Below, piece after piece: positions 52,501 to 58,889 of a stretch of 64,000 bases of DNA. The notes beneath the pieces are model-generated. The model had not been told where the DNA came from, searched no databases, and was given only the letters and a program-made list of their open reading frames with translations. The position numbers and the translations under genes are program-made. The stretch comes from Malaya genurostris (taxonomy: Eukaryota; Arthropoda; Insecta; Diptera; Culicidae): assembly GCF_030247185.1 (NCBI RefSeq), contig NC_080570.1, positions 147,408,641 through 147,472,640 on the forward strand. The letters are read 5' to 3'. Within the stretch, counting starts at the first letter, position 1, and each line of letters begins with the position of its first letter.

Positions 52501-54896
52501 ATTCAGACGCTCACTATTTCGCTATTCTGCGGCGATTCCGTCACATTCTATGCCCCACTGAAAACCACAATACAGACCACCGAAATTTCCATTTATAAAC
52601 TAAACGGGGAATCGTAAATCAAGTTAGTTCGTAAAAAAAAAAGATTACGTTATTCCGGTTTACTGATATTCTTTGAAAACACTCACAAGGGTTTTCAAGG
52701 AACATCAATAAATCGGAAGCCGCCATATTGAATTTCGAAACGACCTCAAACATCGTTTTCCGGAATCTACTCTTCAGGCCCATTCCAAAAATACCCATAT
52801 TGGTATGATTTCCATGGAATATCAATTACCCGGAAATCAGAGACTTTCGATGTATATACGAAATTTCATCCATCATGATGACATCGTTTTATTTCGTAGT
52901 GAATCTTTACAATCTGATCGACCCTAGCTAAAATCCTTTCATGTCTTACAGGTAGTCGATTCGCTTACGATGGCAATTCCAGCTCGGATTCGGAGGAGGA
53001 AATTCTACGTCGTTTGAAGTTGCAGCAGTCCTGTAGCTTGCACAGCGGTCAATTGTCCCGGTATGGAGCCGGGGCGCTTAATCCGGTGAATCCGGATCTA
53101 GCACCGAGTCTCGCCGGTTTGCAGCACGTTACCATCGGGGCACCAGGTGAACCGGAGCTAATTAGCCTGGGTAGAAAGGATAGTAAGAATAGTAAGCATG
53201 GTCATCACAACCATCATCACAGTCACGGTCATCGACATGGATCGTCGAGGGACCCGCTGGCATTGGCTGAACGGGGCAAGATCGGAATGCCTCATTCCAG
53301 CAGTGAATGTAGTTCCAACAGCTCCGTGGAAGCCTCGGTCGAGAGCAATACGGGGCTGGTTGATGGAGAAAAGAAGGATCGACGCTTGATTCTACCATCG
53401 GCAACCGGGAGGCCATTCGGTAGCAGTTCCGGTAGTCTCATGAAAGAAGCTACCACGGATGGTAAGGAGTTTGGGAACAACAACATCGGAGGAGCGTCGG
53501 AAACTACGAAGTACAACCGATTGCCGGTTCAACATCAAGACAGCTTGGAGGATGCACCGGACATCAACAGTAATCAAGACGTGAGTAAACCTCTAGACAG
53601 TTAGCAAGATCTTTCCAACGATAATAAATTTTATCCCAGTGCATTGTGGTCCTTTCGCAGGAACCTCTGTTCGATACTAGCGATTTGAAGTCCCTCAAGT
53701 CCGATACCGGTACGATCGGTCTAGGGCCGGAAAGTCCCACGTCGACCAGCAGTCCAAACGGAGTGCTGGAAGTTTCACTACTGTACGACGCACCGATGCG
53801 CAAAATGACGGTTCACGTCCTACAGGCTAGAGGAATTCCGTCCCGGAGCAGTGCCAGTATGGTTGCCGCAGCCAGTACCGGAGAGACTAACGCGAAGGCC
53901 AGTCAGTCGACTACGCATACTCAGGTGCGGCTACTGATGCTACCGAGTAAAAAACAGAAACACAAGACCAAAATTCGTTCCGGTGAGAACCCACAGTTTA
54001 TGGAGAGCTTCCTGCTGCATCGGGTCAACCCGGAGGAGGTCAACTCGATGGGTCTGCGAATTCGGGTTTACGGTTGCGAGCGAATGCGACGCGAACGGTT
54101 GATCGGTGAGGCGATCATCAGTTTTGCCAACATCGATCTTGAGCTGGAAACGAACTTGTGGCTACCGCTGGAACCGAGAGCGAATGCTGCTGTGAGTATT
54201 ATTTTGTGTGGGGAAGTGGTTCATTTACTAATTCAATGGTTTTATCGCACAGAACAATGGTTCCACGAGTGACTTGCTGAGTTTAGCACGGTCGGATAGT
54301 ACGGGCTCGACGACCTCCATGCAGCATGGAGGTGTTTCCGAATTATTGCTTGGACTAGGTTATAATGGAACTACTGGACGCCTCACGGTGGAGGTAAGTT
54401 GTGACAAATGTCGTGCTTAGGTCGGCACATAACACCTGCCCCCGTTGTTACAGATTGTGAAAGGTAGTCAGTTCCGCAACCTTATACTGAACAAAGTGCC
54501 CGATACGTACGTGAAACTGTGTCTGGTGAGCAGTATGGGTCAGGAGATGGCCAGAGCGAAAACGTCAACTCGTCGGGGGCAACCGAATCCACTGTTCAAG
54601 GAGACGTTCATCTTTCAGGTGCGTTTACCTTTCGCTAAGAGGGCAGAAGCTCAGAACCGATTGCTAAAAATGTTTTTCTTTTTCGGCAGGTTGCCTTATT
54701 TCAGTTGAACGACGTGACGCTGATGGTGTCGGTATATGCGAAGCGCAACATGAAACGCAACGAAATGGTCGGCTGGTTTAGCTTGGGACTGAACTCCAGT
54801 GGACCGGAGGAGAATGCCCACTGGGGCGATATGCGAGATGCAATGAATCCACGCTCGGAACTGGTGACACGATGGCACGTCCTGGTGGATTCCTGA
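28524..54896 (+). CDS. Syt14: synaptotagmin-14-like double-C2 protein
   Basis: Seven exons, all joining in frame: 28,524-28,560; 39,030-39,191; 52,952-53,580; 53,661-54,191; 54,253-54,393; 54,454-54,618; 54,690-54,896 (623 residues). A short extracellular/lumenal N-terminus (MILIAGVDNYLNVSME) precedes one membrane span (about residues 20-38) ending FLYINRKWCF, as in vertebrate SYT14/SYT16. A long polar linker follows with an acidic SSSDSEEE patch and a His-rich run. C2A spans about 308-450 and C2B about 485-620 (LLLGLGYNGTTGRL, VPDTYVKLCLVSSMGQEMA, TSTRRGQPNPLFKETFIFQV, MVGWFSLGLNSSG, WHVLVDS). The aspartates that bind calcium are absent from the top loops, as expected for this calcium-independent group. 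It is a presumed membrane-trafficking adaptor; in vivo role is not deducible. The introns of 10.5 and 13.8 kb are full of transposons. Confidence 0.92.
28938..29204. mobile_element. MITE, GGCTGTGAACCATTTCGCGG termini, copy 1
   Basis: The left end AGGCTGTGAACCATTTCGCG and the right end CGAAATGGTTCACAGCC are inverted, with TA at 28,936-28,937 and 29,205-29,206. The interior is AT-rich. The second copy is at 43,269-43,627. Confidence 0.8.
29300..29545. repeat. dispersed repeat, partner of 10,690-10,890
   Basis: A diverged inverted copy of the 10.7 kb segment (AGCAAGAGCTGTCAAATCGG, TACTCTGAGGTGG). No coding capacity. Confidence 0.6.
30040..31920. repeat. GTAACGCATGTAACGCTTCG satellite, block 1
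   Basis: Degenerate tandem units of about 41-45 bp have the consensus AAAAAAGTAACGCATGTAAC followed by GCTTCGTAACGCCTATAACTCAC. They begin before 30,107, are interrupted by a 1.1 kb element (30,107-31,203), resume to about 31,640 and fade out by 31,920. Units differ by 10-25%, so the array is old. Block 2 lies at 57.8-60.5 kb. Confidence 0.85.
30107..31203. mobile_element. 1.1 kb non-autonomous element inserted in the satellite
   Basis: The termini CACACTTAAA and TTTAAGTGTG are inverted, with TA at 30,105-30,106 and 31,204-31,205. Deleting the element plus one TA rebuilds a perfect satellite unit (AACGTATGTAACGC), proving the boundaries. The interior repeats CTCGGCA/TGCCGAG words in both orientations. 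The longest internal frames are about 63 codons and anonymous. A decayed relative lies at about 33,950-34,260. Confidence 0.85.
32909..33209. mobile_element. hAT-like MITE, GTTGCCAG family
   Basis: The left end TAACGTTGCCAGGTTGCCAG and the right end ACCTGGCAACGCTG are inverted. The flanking octamers CTCAAGAC and CTCTGGAC agree at six of eight positions. The interior is a run of TGCCAGATTT words. A related fragment is at about 56,150-56,301. Confidence 0.65.
33365..33584. repeat. MITE-like element rich in CCGTCAC words
   Basis: The left end CGATTCAGACGGTCCGTCAC and the right end GGACTGACTGAATCG are inverted. The interior repeats CCGTCAC/GTGACGG and ACGTTCCG in both orientations. The target duplication is not resolved. 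Confidence 0.6.
34300..34562. mobile_element. MITE with GTCCCACGACAAAAGG arms
   Basis: Arms of about 75 bp: the left runs AATTCGATAGTCCCACGACA then GCAAATGAGAG, CTCTCTTTGTTTACTTTCTC; the right is its inverse. The inner half of each arm (CTCTTTGTTTACTTTCTCTT..GATTATTACG) is shared with the MITE at 17,785-18,004 whereas the outer half is unrelated. Confidence 0.75.
35100..35392 (+). other. small anonymous open frames with hydrophobic segments
   Basis: Two overlapping plus-strand frames have protein-like composition within otherwise AT-rich intron DNA. 35,105-35,392 begins LPLLMVILVPATVACWCYSF. 35,166-35,351 ends INRQAWLAFVAVGGLEVGQF followed by a second hydrophobic stretch and a stop. Together they could be a frameshifted remnant of a small membrane protein gene or an unannotated small gene. 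I do not recognise the family. Confidence 0.2.
35509..36676. mobile_element. TTAA-flanked non-autonomous element, GGGGCTGTCCATAAAAGACG termini
   Basis: Perfect inverted termini of about 25 bp (GGGGCTGTCCATAAAAGACG then TCAC) are bounded by TTAA at 35,505-35,508 and 36,677-36,680. Target choice of TTAA is typical of piggyBac- and Kolobok-like transposons; the GGGG start does not by itself decide which. Just inside both ends are C-rich runs (CCCCCC) and GTCAC words. 1168 bp, no coding capacity. Confidence 0.85.
36786..38195. repeat. nest of AGGGCATATTCAG MITEs (about six copies)
   Basis: Copies and fragments of one ~270 bp family lie head to tail and inverted: about 36,786-36,955 (partial), 36,953-37,218, 37,219-37,305 (right end), 37,307-37,570, 37,650-37,827 (inverted), 37,813-38,095 and 38,095-38,190 (inverted fragment). 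Each has AGGGCATATTCAG at one end, CTGAATTTGCTCT at the other, and shared interior words such as TCTAGATGCATAATTTATG, GGCAGCCCCAG and TTTGACAGTAGAACTG. Two more copies lie at 62.0-62.5 kb. Confidence 0.8.
38200..38400. repeat. third copy of the 23.5/25.1 kb dispersed repeat
   Basis: It shares TTGTAAATAAATTATGAAG, CCTTGTATTTTGACAGTTAA and CCATCATCCTCGCACACGTA with 25,440-25,580. It is a partial copy. Confidence 0.6.
39030..39191 (+). CDS. Syt14: Syt14 coding exon 2 (membrane anchor)
   Basis: Preceded by a long pyrimidine tract and GCCGCAG at 39,029, and followed by GTAAGT at 39,192. It encodes the transmembrane segment LGAAFGFVALLLVLFLYI and the Cys-containing juxtamembrane sequence (KWCF..FSCCDE). 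Cysteines just inside a membrane span are often palmitoylated; that is inference. The last base (C) joins to GT of exon 3, giving ...HTIRSRFAYDG. Confidence 0.9.
39790..40290. repeat. GAATTC-rich degenerate repeat, block 1
   Basis: Approximate tandem words CTGAATTCTGGAAC / GGAACTGGATTC with a period near 12-14 bp and heavy divergence. It is the same composition as the larger blocks at 42,250-43,090 and 60,610-61,430. Confidence 0.75.
40400..40739. repeat. dispersed repeat (partner of 47,000-47,400)
   Basis: Continues as 41,652-41,990 beyond the rosa insertion. Shared words with 47.0-47.4 kb include GCAAATCGGAGATA, GAGTGCAAATAAAGC and AATCGACATCAAAATTCT. No coding capacity. Confidence 0.7.
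40740..41651 (-). mobile_element. rosa-like (DD41D) Tc1/mariner element, internally deleted
   Basis: The termini CAGGGTCCGCCATGTAAC and, inverted, CAGGGTCCGCCATCTAAC bound 912 bp. TA precedes the left end (40,738-40,739); the right side reads AT, so one duplication has mutated. It interrupts a dispersed repeat whose uninterrupted form is at about 47,335-47,355. Intact rosa elements are longer, about 1.3 kb; the N-terminal half of the gene is missing. Confidence 0.85.
40841..41535 (-). pseudogene. rosa-like (DD41D) transposase, truncated
   Basis: The C-terminal frame (41,197-40,841) reads NTIWFQQDSAPCHTAIATID and WPPRSCDLTPLDYYLWGDVK: 41 residues separate the two catalytic Asp, i.e. DD41D. 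It ends SRGRRLNEIIFHI. Upstream, in other frames, VWCGFWSGG, SFFFENEAGAA and the EAHF..GG.VNKQNCR block with the first Asp region are recognisable to about 41,480, followed by ISVIA remnants. No N-terminal DNA-binding domain remains. Confidence 0.85.
41985..43170 (-). repeat. GAATTC-rich dispersed element, block 2
   Basis: The ends carry GACGTGAATGCGTCTTACT (left) and TATTCACGTCATCCGGTTATG (right), between which lie 250 bp of AT-rich sequence and about 840 bp of degenerate GAATTC words. The inverted copy is at 60,540-61,720 and a partial left end at 49,268-49,500. Confidence 0.75.
43269..43627. mobile_element. MITE, GGCTGTGAAC termini, copy 2
   Basis: The left end GGCTGTGAACAATTTCGCGG and the right end CGCGAAATGGTTCACAGCC are inverted, with TA at 43,267-43,268 and 43,628-43,629. 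It has longer subterminal arms (TTAATTTTAACTTTTGGTT) than copy 1, so it may be closer to the original form. Confidence 0.8.
43630..44659. other. AT-rich noncoding sequence
   Basis: No recognised gene or repeat. The anonymous frames at 43,763-43,957 and 43,961-44,182 lack family features. Confidence 0.4.
44660..44849. mobile_element. 190-bp hairpin MITE, AACAGCCATTGT arms
   Basis: The left arm TTACAATCTTAGGAGAACAG CCATTGT...GCAGTTTTCTCCGCT is repeated inverted at the right (TTACAATTTTAGGAAAACAG in reverse), giving arms of about 60 bp. No coding capacity. Confidence 0.75.
44979..45976. other. balanced-composition segment with anonymous open frames
   Basis: Overlapping frames on both strands (45,163-45,582 plus, 139 codons; 45,168-45,509 and 45,641-45,976 minus) reflect a higher GC content rather than a recognised gene. 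None shows a domain, signal peptide plus mature region, or splice context that I can support. It could be a remnant exon or regulatory island within Syt14 intron 2. Confidence 0.25.
46326..46611. repeat. 286-bp near-perfect palindrome
   Basis: The arm GTGAAGCCAGAGAGAAAGCG onward is repeated inverted to end CGCTTTCTCTCTGGCTTCAC. The arms are about 140 bp with a centre near 46,467. Differences are mainly a short insertion of GCGAAGC-like words in the right arm. The sequence is rich in CpG relative to its surroundings. The overlapping frames 46,321-46,794 (minus) and 46,435-46,641 (plus) are by-products. Confidence 0.85.
47000..47600. repeat. dispersed repeat containing the empty rosa site
   Basis: It matches 40,400-40,739 joined to 41,652-41,760 (AATCGACATCAAAATTCTGT, then CGTTGGGACTGCCCATTTGTG). 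A second, shorter run of related sequence lies at 47,400-47,600 (AGAAATGTTCCGAAAAGT, GAATCTCGTACAGC). Confidence 0.7.
47601..48579. other. noncoding, no feature recognised
   Basis: No gene, no clear repeat; balanced to AT-rich sequence within Syt14 intron 2. Confidence 0.4.
48580..49103. mobile_element. hAT-type MITE, TAGTGATGGGC family
   Basis: The 524 bp element begins TAGTGATGGGCAATACGG and ends GCGCTCGCCCATCACTA. The flanking octamers ATACTATC (48,572-48,579) and ATACCATC (49,104-49,111) differ at one base, a lightly decayed target duplication. Subterminal GAGCCG/CGGCTC words recur in both orientations. The middle (about 48,760-49,000) is AT-rich and unrelated. Confidence 0.88.
49268..49500. 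repeat. partial GAATTC-element left end
   Basis: GTCGTGAATACGTCTTACTT followed by the same AT-rich stretch as at 41,990-42,230 (GATAAGTTTTTGATC, ATGACATAA). The GAATTC-rich interior is absent. Confidence 0.65.
49931..50091 (-). mobile_element. tRNA-derived SINE with 12-bp target duplication
   Basis: On the minus strand the head is tRNA-like: a CTGGT/GCCAG anticodon-type stem enclosing CTTACAA, and a B-box-like ATGTTCGAGCCCC. Downstream lies a body ending in GACTTTGCTTTGC. The 12-bp direct repeat GTGCCGTCACTA (49,919-49,930 and 50,092-50,103) proves insertion by target-primed reverse transcription. It is not a tRNA gene: the T stem and acceptor stem do not pair. Confidence 0.85.
50380..50600 (+). 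pseudogene. retrotransposon endonuclease fragment
   Basis: The frame reads GDFNINASKQDNKFIDFMSK and then ATKLGGTCIDFVFARNN. GDFN is the metal-binding box of APE-type endonucleases of non-LTR elements, and GGTxIDxVF is the C-terminal SDH-like region of the same domain. Upstream (50,330-50,380) traces of the preceding segment are visible; no reverse transcriptase follows. It is a dead fragment. Confidence 0.75.
51474..51770. mobile_element. hAT-type MITE, CAGAGATGCCAG family, complete copy
   Basis: This 297 bp element begins CAGAGATGCCAGGTGAAAAT and ends GCAGATCTGGCATCTCTG. It is flanked by the perfect 8-bp duplication TTTCTCAC (51,466-51,473 and 51,771-51,778). The interior repeats GTCTGCAAA and GCAGATTTG words in both orientations. 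It is the reference copy for the fragments at 781, 52,264 and 59,823. Confidence 0.92.
51785..52580. repeat. dispersed element with GCCGCAAAGATAGCGAAA termini, copy 1
   Basis: Homologous to 58,890-60,100 minus a nested insertion. Near-terminal words AATGCCGCAAAGATAGCGAAA (left) and TTTCGCTATTCTGCGGCGATT (right) are inverted. A decayed AGAGATGCCAG hAT MITE (52,264-52,500) lies inside both copies, so it was present before the element spread. Confidence 0.7.
52952..53580 (+). CDS. Syt14: Syt14 coding exon 3 (linker)
   Basis: The acceptor is TCTTACAG and the donor GTGAGT. It encodes about 209 residues of low-complexity linker: YDGNSSSDSEEE, a His-rich segment at about 53,198-53,250, Ser-rich runs and a KYNRLPVQHQDSLED tail. 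The acidic YDG..S.S..EE motif matches the position of a conserved motif in vertebrate SYT14. Confidence 0.92.
53661..54191 (+). CDS. Syt14: Syt14 coding exon 4 (C2A domain)
   Basis: Encodes an acidic lead-in and a full C2A domain: LEVSLLYDAPMRKMTVHVLQ, an Ala/Ser-rich loop-1 insertion (SRSSASMVAAASTGETNAKA), VRLLMLPSKKQKHKTKI, NPQFMESFLLHRV and RIRVYGCERMRRERLIGE. The loop insertion is longer than in the vertebrate proteins. No Asp clusters occupy the calcium-binding loops. Confidence 0.92.
54253..54393 (+). CDS. Syt14: Syt14 coding exon 5
   Basis: Phase-0 exon of 47 codons between a 61-nt and a 60-nt intron. It encodes the Ser/Thr-rich inter-C2 linker and the first strand of C2B (SELLLGLGYNGTTGRLTVE). 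Confidence 0.92.
54454..54618 (+). CDS. Syt14: Syt14 coding exon 6
   Basis: Phase-0 exon of 55 codons encoding the central strands of C2B, with VPDTYVKLCLVSSMGQEMA and the basic KTSTRRGQPNPLFKETFIFQ stretch typical of C2B domains. Confidence 0.93.
54690..54896 (+). CDS. Syt14: Syt14 coding exon 7 (C2B end, canonical stop)
   Basis: Encodes VALFQLNDVTLMVSVYAKRN through WHVLVDS and a TGA at 54,894-54,896. The terminal WHxL motif is the conserved end of the family and supports this as the main stop. Beyond it the same frame meets TAG at 54,903 and then stays open to 55,179. Confidence 0.93.
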   Translation, partial: VALFQLNDVTLMVSVYAKRNMKRNEMVGWFSLGLNSSGPEENAHWGDMRDAMNPRSELVTRWHVLVDS

Positions 54897-54926
54897 TTCA
54901 ACTAGCTAGGGCTCTCCCCTCGGCAG

Positions 54927-55181
54927 AGCACGGTCATCAGTGACGATATCGTTGAAGTGGCAATCGTGCCCGGTGGACGCCAGAAGAATCATAAAATGCG
55001 CCGAAGCTCCGACAGTACTGCCGGTGGCGGAACGCTAGCCTCTCCTAGAGAAGAGTCAGTGATTCTGCAGCAGCCGGCGATGCAACCACAACAACAACAA
55101 CAACAGCAGTCGAGAAGTGATCGGGATTCGGTAGCCGTCGATATCTCACTGATGCCAGGGAGTGACCTAGAGTTTGTTTGA
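54927..55181 (+). CDS. possible alternative C-terminal coding segment of Syt14
   Basis: This is an 84-codon open stretch in the same frame as exon 7, starting just after a splice-acceptor-like sequence (GCTCTCCCCTCGGCAG, ending 54,926), with a branch-point-like CTGAT at 54,893-54,897. It reads STVISDDIVEVAIVPGGRQK, then basic and Ser-rich sequence, a seven-residue Gln run, and ends DISLMPGSDLEFV. The end -EFV fits a class III PDZ ligand pattern. A GTGACA donor at 54,864 would remove exactly 63 nt including both stops, giving a 697-residue isoform lacking VTRWHVLVDS. The donor is weak. Readthrough would have to pass two stops. Plain 3' untranslated sequence remains possible. Confidence 0.4.
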   Translation, partial: STVISDDIVEVAIVPGGRQKNHKMRRSSDSTAGGGTLASPREESVILQQPAMQPQQQQQQQSRSDRDSVAVDISLMPGSDLEFV

Positions 55182-56377
55182 GCGAGAAAGTGAATGTTCA
55201 AGCGAGAGTGTGACACGAGAGTTTGATGTTTCAGTGTGCCCAATCTAGTTGTGACATTCAGTTCTAGTTGTTGGATCAACGTGATAGCTTTAGTTTTAGC
55301 CAAACCCATTTTGGATGTTTTTAATCGTATTGTGACTCACAATTTTAGATAAGATTCAATCTGTGACGTTGGATGTTTTTCGACATAACACAAACACAAG
55401 AATGAAACTGCTTGATCGCGCGCAGTTTTGTAATTGGATTAGGAACATTTAAATATGAGCGAGCAGAGGTAAGGCGGACAGGTTAGGTAATTGCTATGGC
55501 CATAGCAAAAGTTTTACAGAGGGAACGGAAACTAAATGCACAAATTTAGAAACGCTTTGAACTTATTGAGATATTTTCTCTACCGATAATCAGGTGCTAT
55601 AAACCAATGTTTTTTCGTATATATTTTCAAACAACTCAGCTTTAATGAATTTTTAAGTAGATATCCCTTCAAGTAATCCTCGTTTACCGCGTAGTGACGT
55701 GATAAATAATTATCATACTTTTCACTTTGCTAACATTTGCAGGACCTGCATTAAAAAAGAAAGTATTCATTGGCTGGAAGTAACTTCCTTGAATCATATT
55801 CGAGATTTAAAAAAAATGCAAAAAACAAAATATCCATTTTTAGGTAGGTCGCTCGACGATATTTGTATTCGATTAGGTCTTTTCTTTTTCATGATCAAAT
55901 AATTTCACACAGCAAATCGAGAATGCGAAGTTATGGAAAAGTATACTTTTCTGCTCTAGGAATTTTCCTCGGAACTATTCAGGTGAAATCTAGAATTTAT
56001 TAGTCAAATAGTTCAATCTAACAACTGAAGGAGAAAGTGAGCGACACAGTTGTGAAAATTTTATGTTGTGATAGAAATCTACGACAAGATGAGACAACTG
56101 GCTTCTTTTCCAGTTTTTCTTGCATTACATTGGAACGTTAGTTAGTTAGTTCAAATAAAACTGAGAAATCTGGCATTTCAAATGCAGAAAATTGAAAATC
56201 CTTGTAAAATATACAAAATCTGGCAAAAGATCTGGTTTGTTAGAGTGTCTGTAGAAATGAGACAAATTCCAGATAAATCTGGAACATTGGCAACTCTGCC
56301 TGTGGTAAAGAAAACAGTACTTCGTTGAAAACGTCAAAGTAACCATGCTCAAAAATCATAACATGAGTTGTCTTATA
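55182..56377. other. downstream of Syt14; 3' untranslated region and intergenic DNA
   Basis: No gene is recognised. Part is probably 3' untranslated sequence of Syt14, but no poly(A) site could be chosen with confidence (an AATAAA lies at 56,155). A fragment of the GTTGCCAG hAT-like MITE family lies at about 56,150-56,301. Confidence 0.4.
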
Positions 56378-56862
56378 GTATGTTCACATTAGCGCTGATA
56401 TCAAGTGATATACGAATATTCTTGATATCCGATGATATCATGGGCGATATCACTTGATATCCCATACAATTTGATGTCAACGCGTATCACCATTTTGGCA
56501 TGATATCCGGGATATCATCTACGATATTATGTCGAGTTGTCAAAAATCGCAACTAGCAACACGGATAATAGCATTGAACGCACTCATTTATGAATGTCAC
56601 TTTGAGAGTGACAATAAACAATCATTATAATTTCGAATTCTTCAACGAATATTGGCGTTCGGAGACCATTAAATGCAAAACTTCAATTCTTGATTTAATG
56701 TTAGCAGAGAAAGGTAATATTATTGACCTTATATCTAATGAGTGCATTCAAGATGACAACTTGATTGTCAAACGATATCATTTCATTCATATGTGAACAC
56801 TTCGACGTGATATGTATATCATCTCGGTATATCAAGTGATATCAGCGCTAATGTGAACATAC
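56378..56862. mobile_element. MITE rich in GATATCA words, TA-flanked
   Basis: The left end GTATGTTCACATTAGCGCTG followed by ATATCAAGTGATAT is inverted at the right (AGCGCTAATGTGAACATAC). TA is present at 56,376-56,377 and 56,863-56,864. Subterminal regions are strings of TGATATC/GATATCA. The middle is a short anonymous frame (56,590-56,796). Confidence 0.85.
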
Positions 56863-56868
56863 TATTAT

Positions 56869-57180
56869 CCCGTATACGCATGGCTGCCAGATGGCTGACT
56901 AAACGCTGCCAGCTGGAAAAATATGGCTGGCAGACATTCTGGTGACCGACTGCCTCATCGCTGCCAGATATACAACTCAAACGATACAACCGTATCCACC
57001 AGGATTTTTCCACATTGAAATCTTTGACATTTTCAGCGAAGGTGAGAAGATGAAAACGCTCGGCTAACTAAGATATAGGCGACTTTGTTTTGTCAAATTG
57101 GATTTGACAACCGTCACTGAATCAATTTTGGTAGCCGTCTGGTGGCCATGGCTGCCCAGGTAGCCAAACCGCTATGCGGG
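56869..57180. repeat. MITE-like element rich in GGCTGCCAG words
   Basis: The left end CCCGTATACGCATGGCTGCC and the right end, inverted, CCCGCATAGCGGTTTGGCTA are similar. The interior repeats TGGCTGCC/GGCAGCCA. The target duplication is not clear. It lies 6 bp from the GATATCA MITE. Confidence 0.6.
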
Positions 57181-57779
57181 AAAGACCTGTTCAAATTTCT
57201 TCTTATCTTGTCCAAGGTGGAAGTTTAAAAAAGTGTTCGTGTTTTCAGCAGATTTTGAATCTTGCGACAATTATCTTATATGATGTCCAACTCGGTTCGG
57301 CGATTCAAATCATGACACGTTTGTTTCGTAAGCCGTATGTCATTTGTAGAAAAGAAGGTTTAGTTTTGCTTCAGAATGTACTTTGATAGGCATAAGTACT
57401 TGTCTTTTGGGTAAAATTTTTATTTTAATGTTTTTTTACGAAATGCGATGTTTTAAAACAATGTATCATTCTCACTACAGTTTATGGTATATTCAATAAT
57501 TAAACTTAGCAGACATTGCAGAGGAAACATCAACAGTGACTTCATAATAAACTAGACAAATATAATTGTCACTTTGGAAACTAATTACAGTACAAGTTTT
57601 CCACAAACCGAGAAGATTCGTGTAATATAATCAATCTTAATATATTGATTGTAATATAATAAAATCTTTGACGAATAATTTCTCTTAGCTACTTTTGGAA
57701 AGCAACATGTAGTTCTCGAACACGTTAATCAAGTGCATTCCACAGATGTTCAGTTGGATTTATGTCTGGTAGATGAGAA
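57181..57779. other. noncoding, no feature recognised
   Basis: AT-rich sequence without recognised gene or repeat. The frame at 57,174-57,386 is anonymous. Confidence 0.4.
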
Positions 57780-58889
57780 GTAACGCTTTGTGACACCTAT
57801 AACTCATAAAAAAGTAAGGCGTGTTACACTTCCTAATAACTAAAACTCACAAAAAACAACGTACGTAACGCTTTGTAATACCTATAATTCACTAAAATAA
57901 CGCTACATAACACCTCTAACTCACAATCAAGAAACATATATAACGCTTTGTAACATCTAAAACTTACGACAACAGTAGCACATGTAACACTTCGTATCAC
58001 GAATAACTCATATAAAGTAATACCTGTTACGCTTTTTATCGCCAATAACATAAAAAATAACACGTAACGATTCGTAACACCTATAACTCACAAAAACTAA
58101 GGCATGTGAGGCATCATAACACCAATCACTCACAAATAAGTATCGCATGTAATGCTTCGTAACACTCACTACCTATTAAACAGTAACGCATTTAATCTAA
58201 CTATCTCACAAAAAAGTAATGTATGTAACGCTTCGAAACACCTATAACTAATAAAAAAGTAACGCTTCGTAACACCTATAACTCATGAAAAGTAACGCAT
58301 GTAAAGCTTAGTTACAACTGTAATTTAAAAAAATGTAACGCTTCGTAATATCTAAAACTAACAAAAAATAACGCTTTATAAAACATATCACTCAAAAAAA
58401 CTAACGCATATCATGTCTTGTACAAACTGCAACTCGTAAAATAAGTAACGCCTATAACGCTTCATAACACATGAAAGCTACAAAACTGTAACACATGAAA
58501 CACTTCGTCACGCCTATAATATGGTAAAAAGTAATGCATGTAACGCCTCGTAAAACCTGTAACACACAAAAAAGTAATCCATGTAATGCTTCGTAATACC
58601 TATAACTTGCAAACAAGTAACGCATGTAACGCTTCATAACGCCTTTAGCATACTAAAATGTAACGTATCTAATACTTCGTAACACCTATAACCTGCAAAA
58701 AAGTAACGCATGTAACGCCTACTGCATACTAAAAAGTAACTCATGTAACGCCTCGTTACAACTTATAACTTACAAAAAAGTAACGCATGTAACGGTTGTT
58801 AACATCTATAATGTACTGAAAATAACGCTCCGTAATGCATACCACTCTAAAAATATAACGCACGTAACGATTCGTAACACTTATATTGT

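Larger units (their letters stand above)
39192..52951 (+). other. Syt14 intron 2 (13.8 kb), repeat-filled
   Basis: No further coding exon was found, and exon 2 joins exon 3 in phase without one. Contents listed separately are GAATTC-rich repeats, a rosa transposon, MITEs, a palindrome, a SINE and retrotransposon endonuclease remnants. Confidence 0.6.

Noticed and set aside
54957..55181. Independent small gene starting at a GTG downstream of Syt14
   Set aside because: It is the continuation of the Syt14 frame behind a splice-acceptor-like sequence; there is no ATG start or promoter of its own.
57833..58637. Minus-strand frames with repeated YRYYEAL words
   Set aside because: They are translations of the 41-45-bp satellite.
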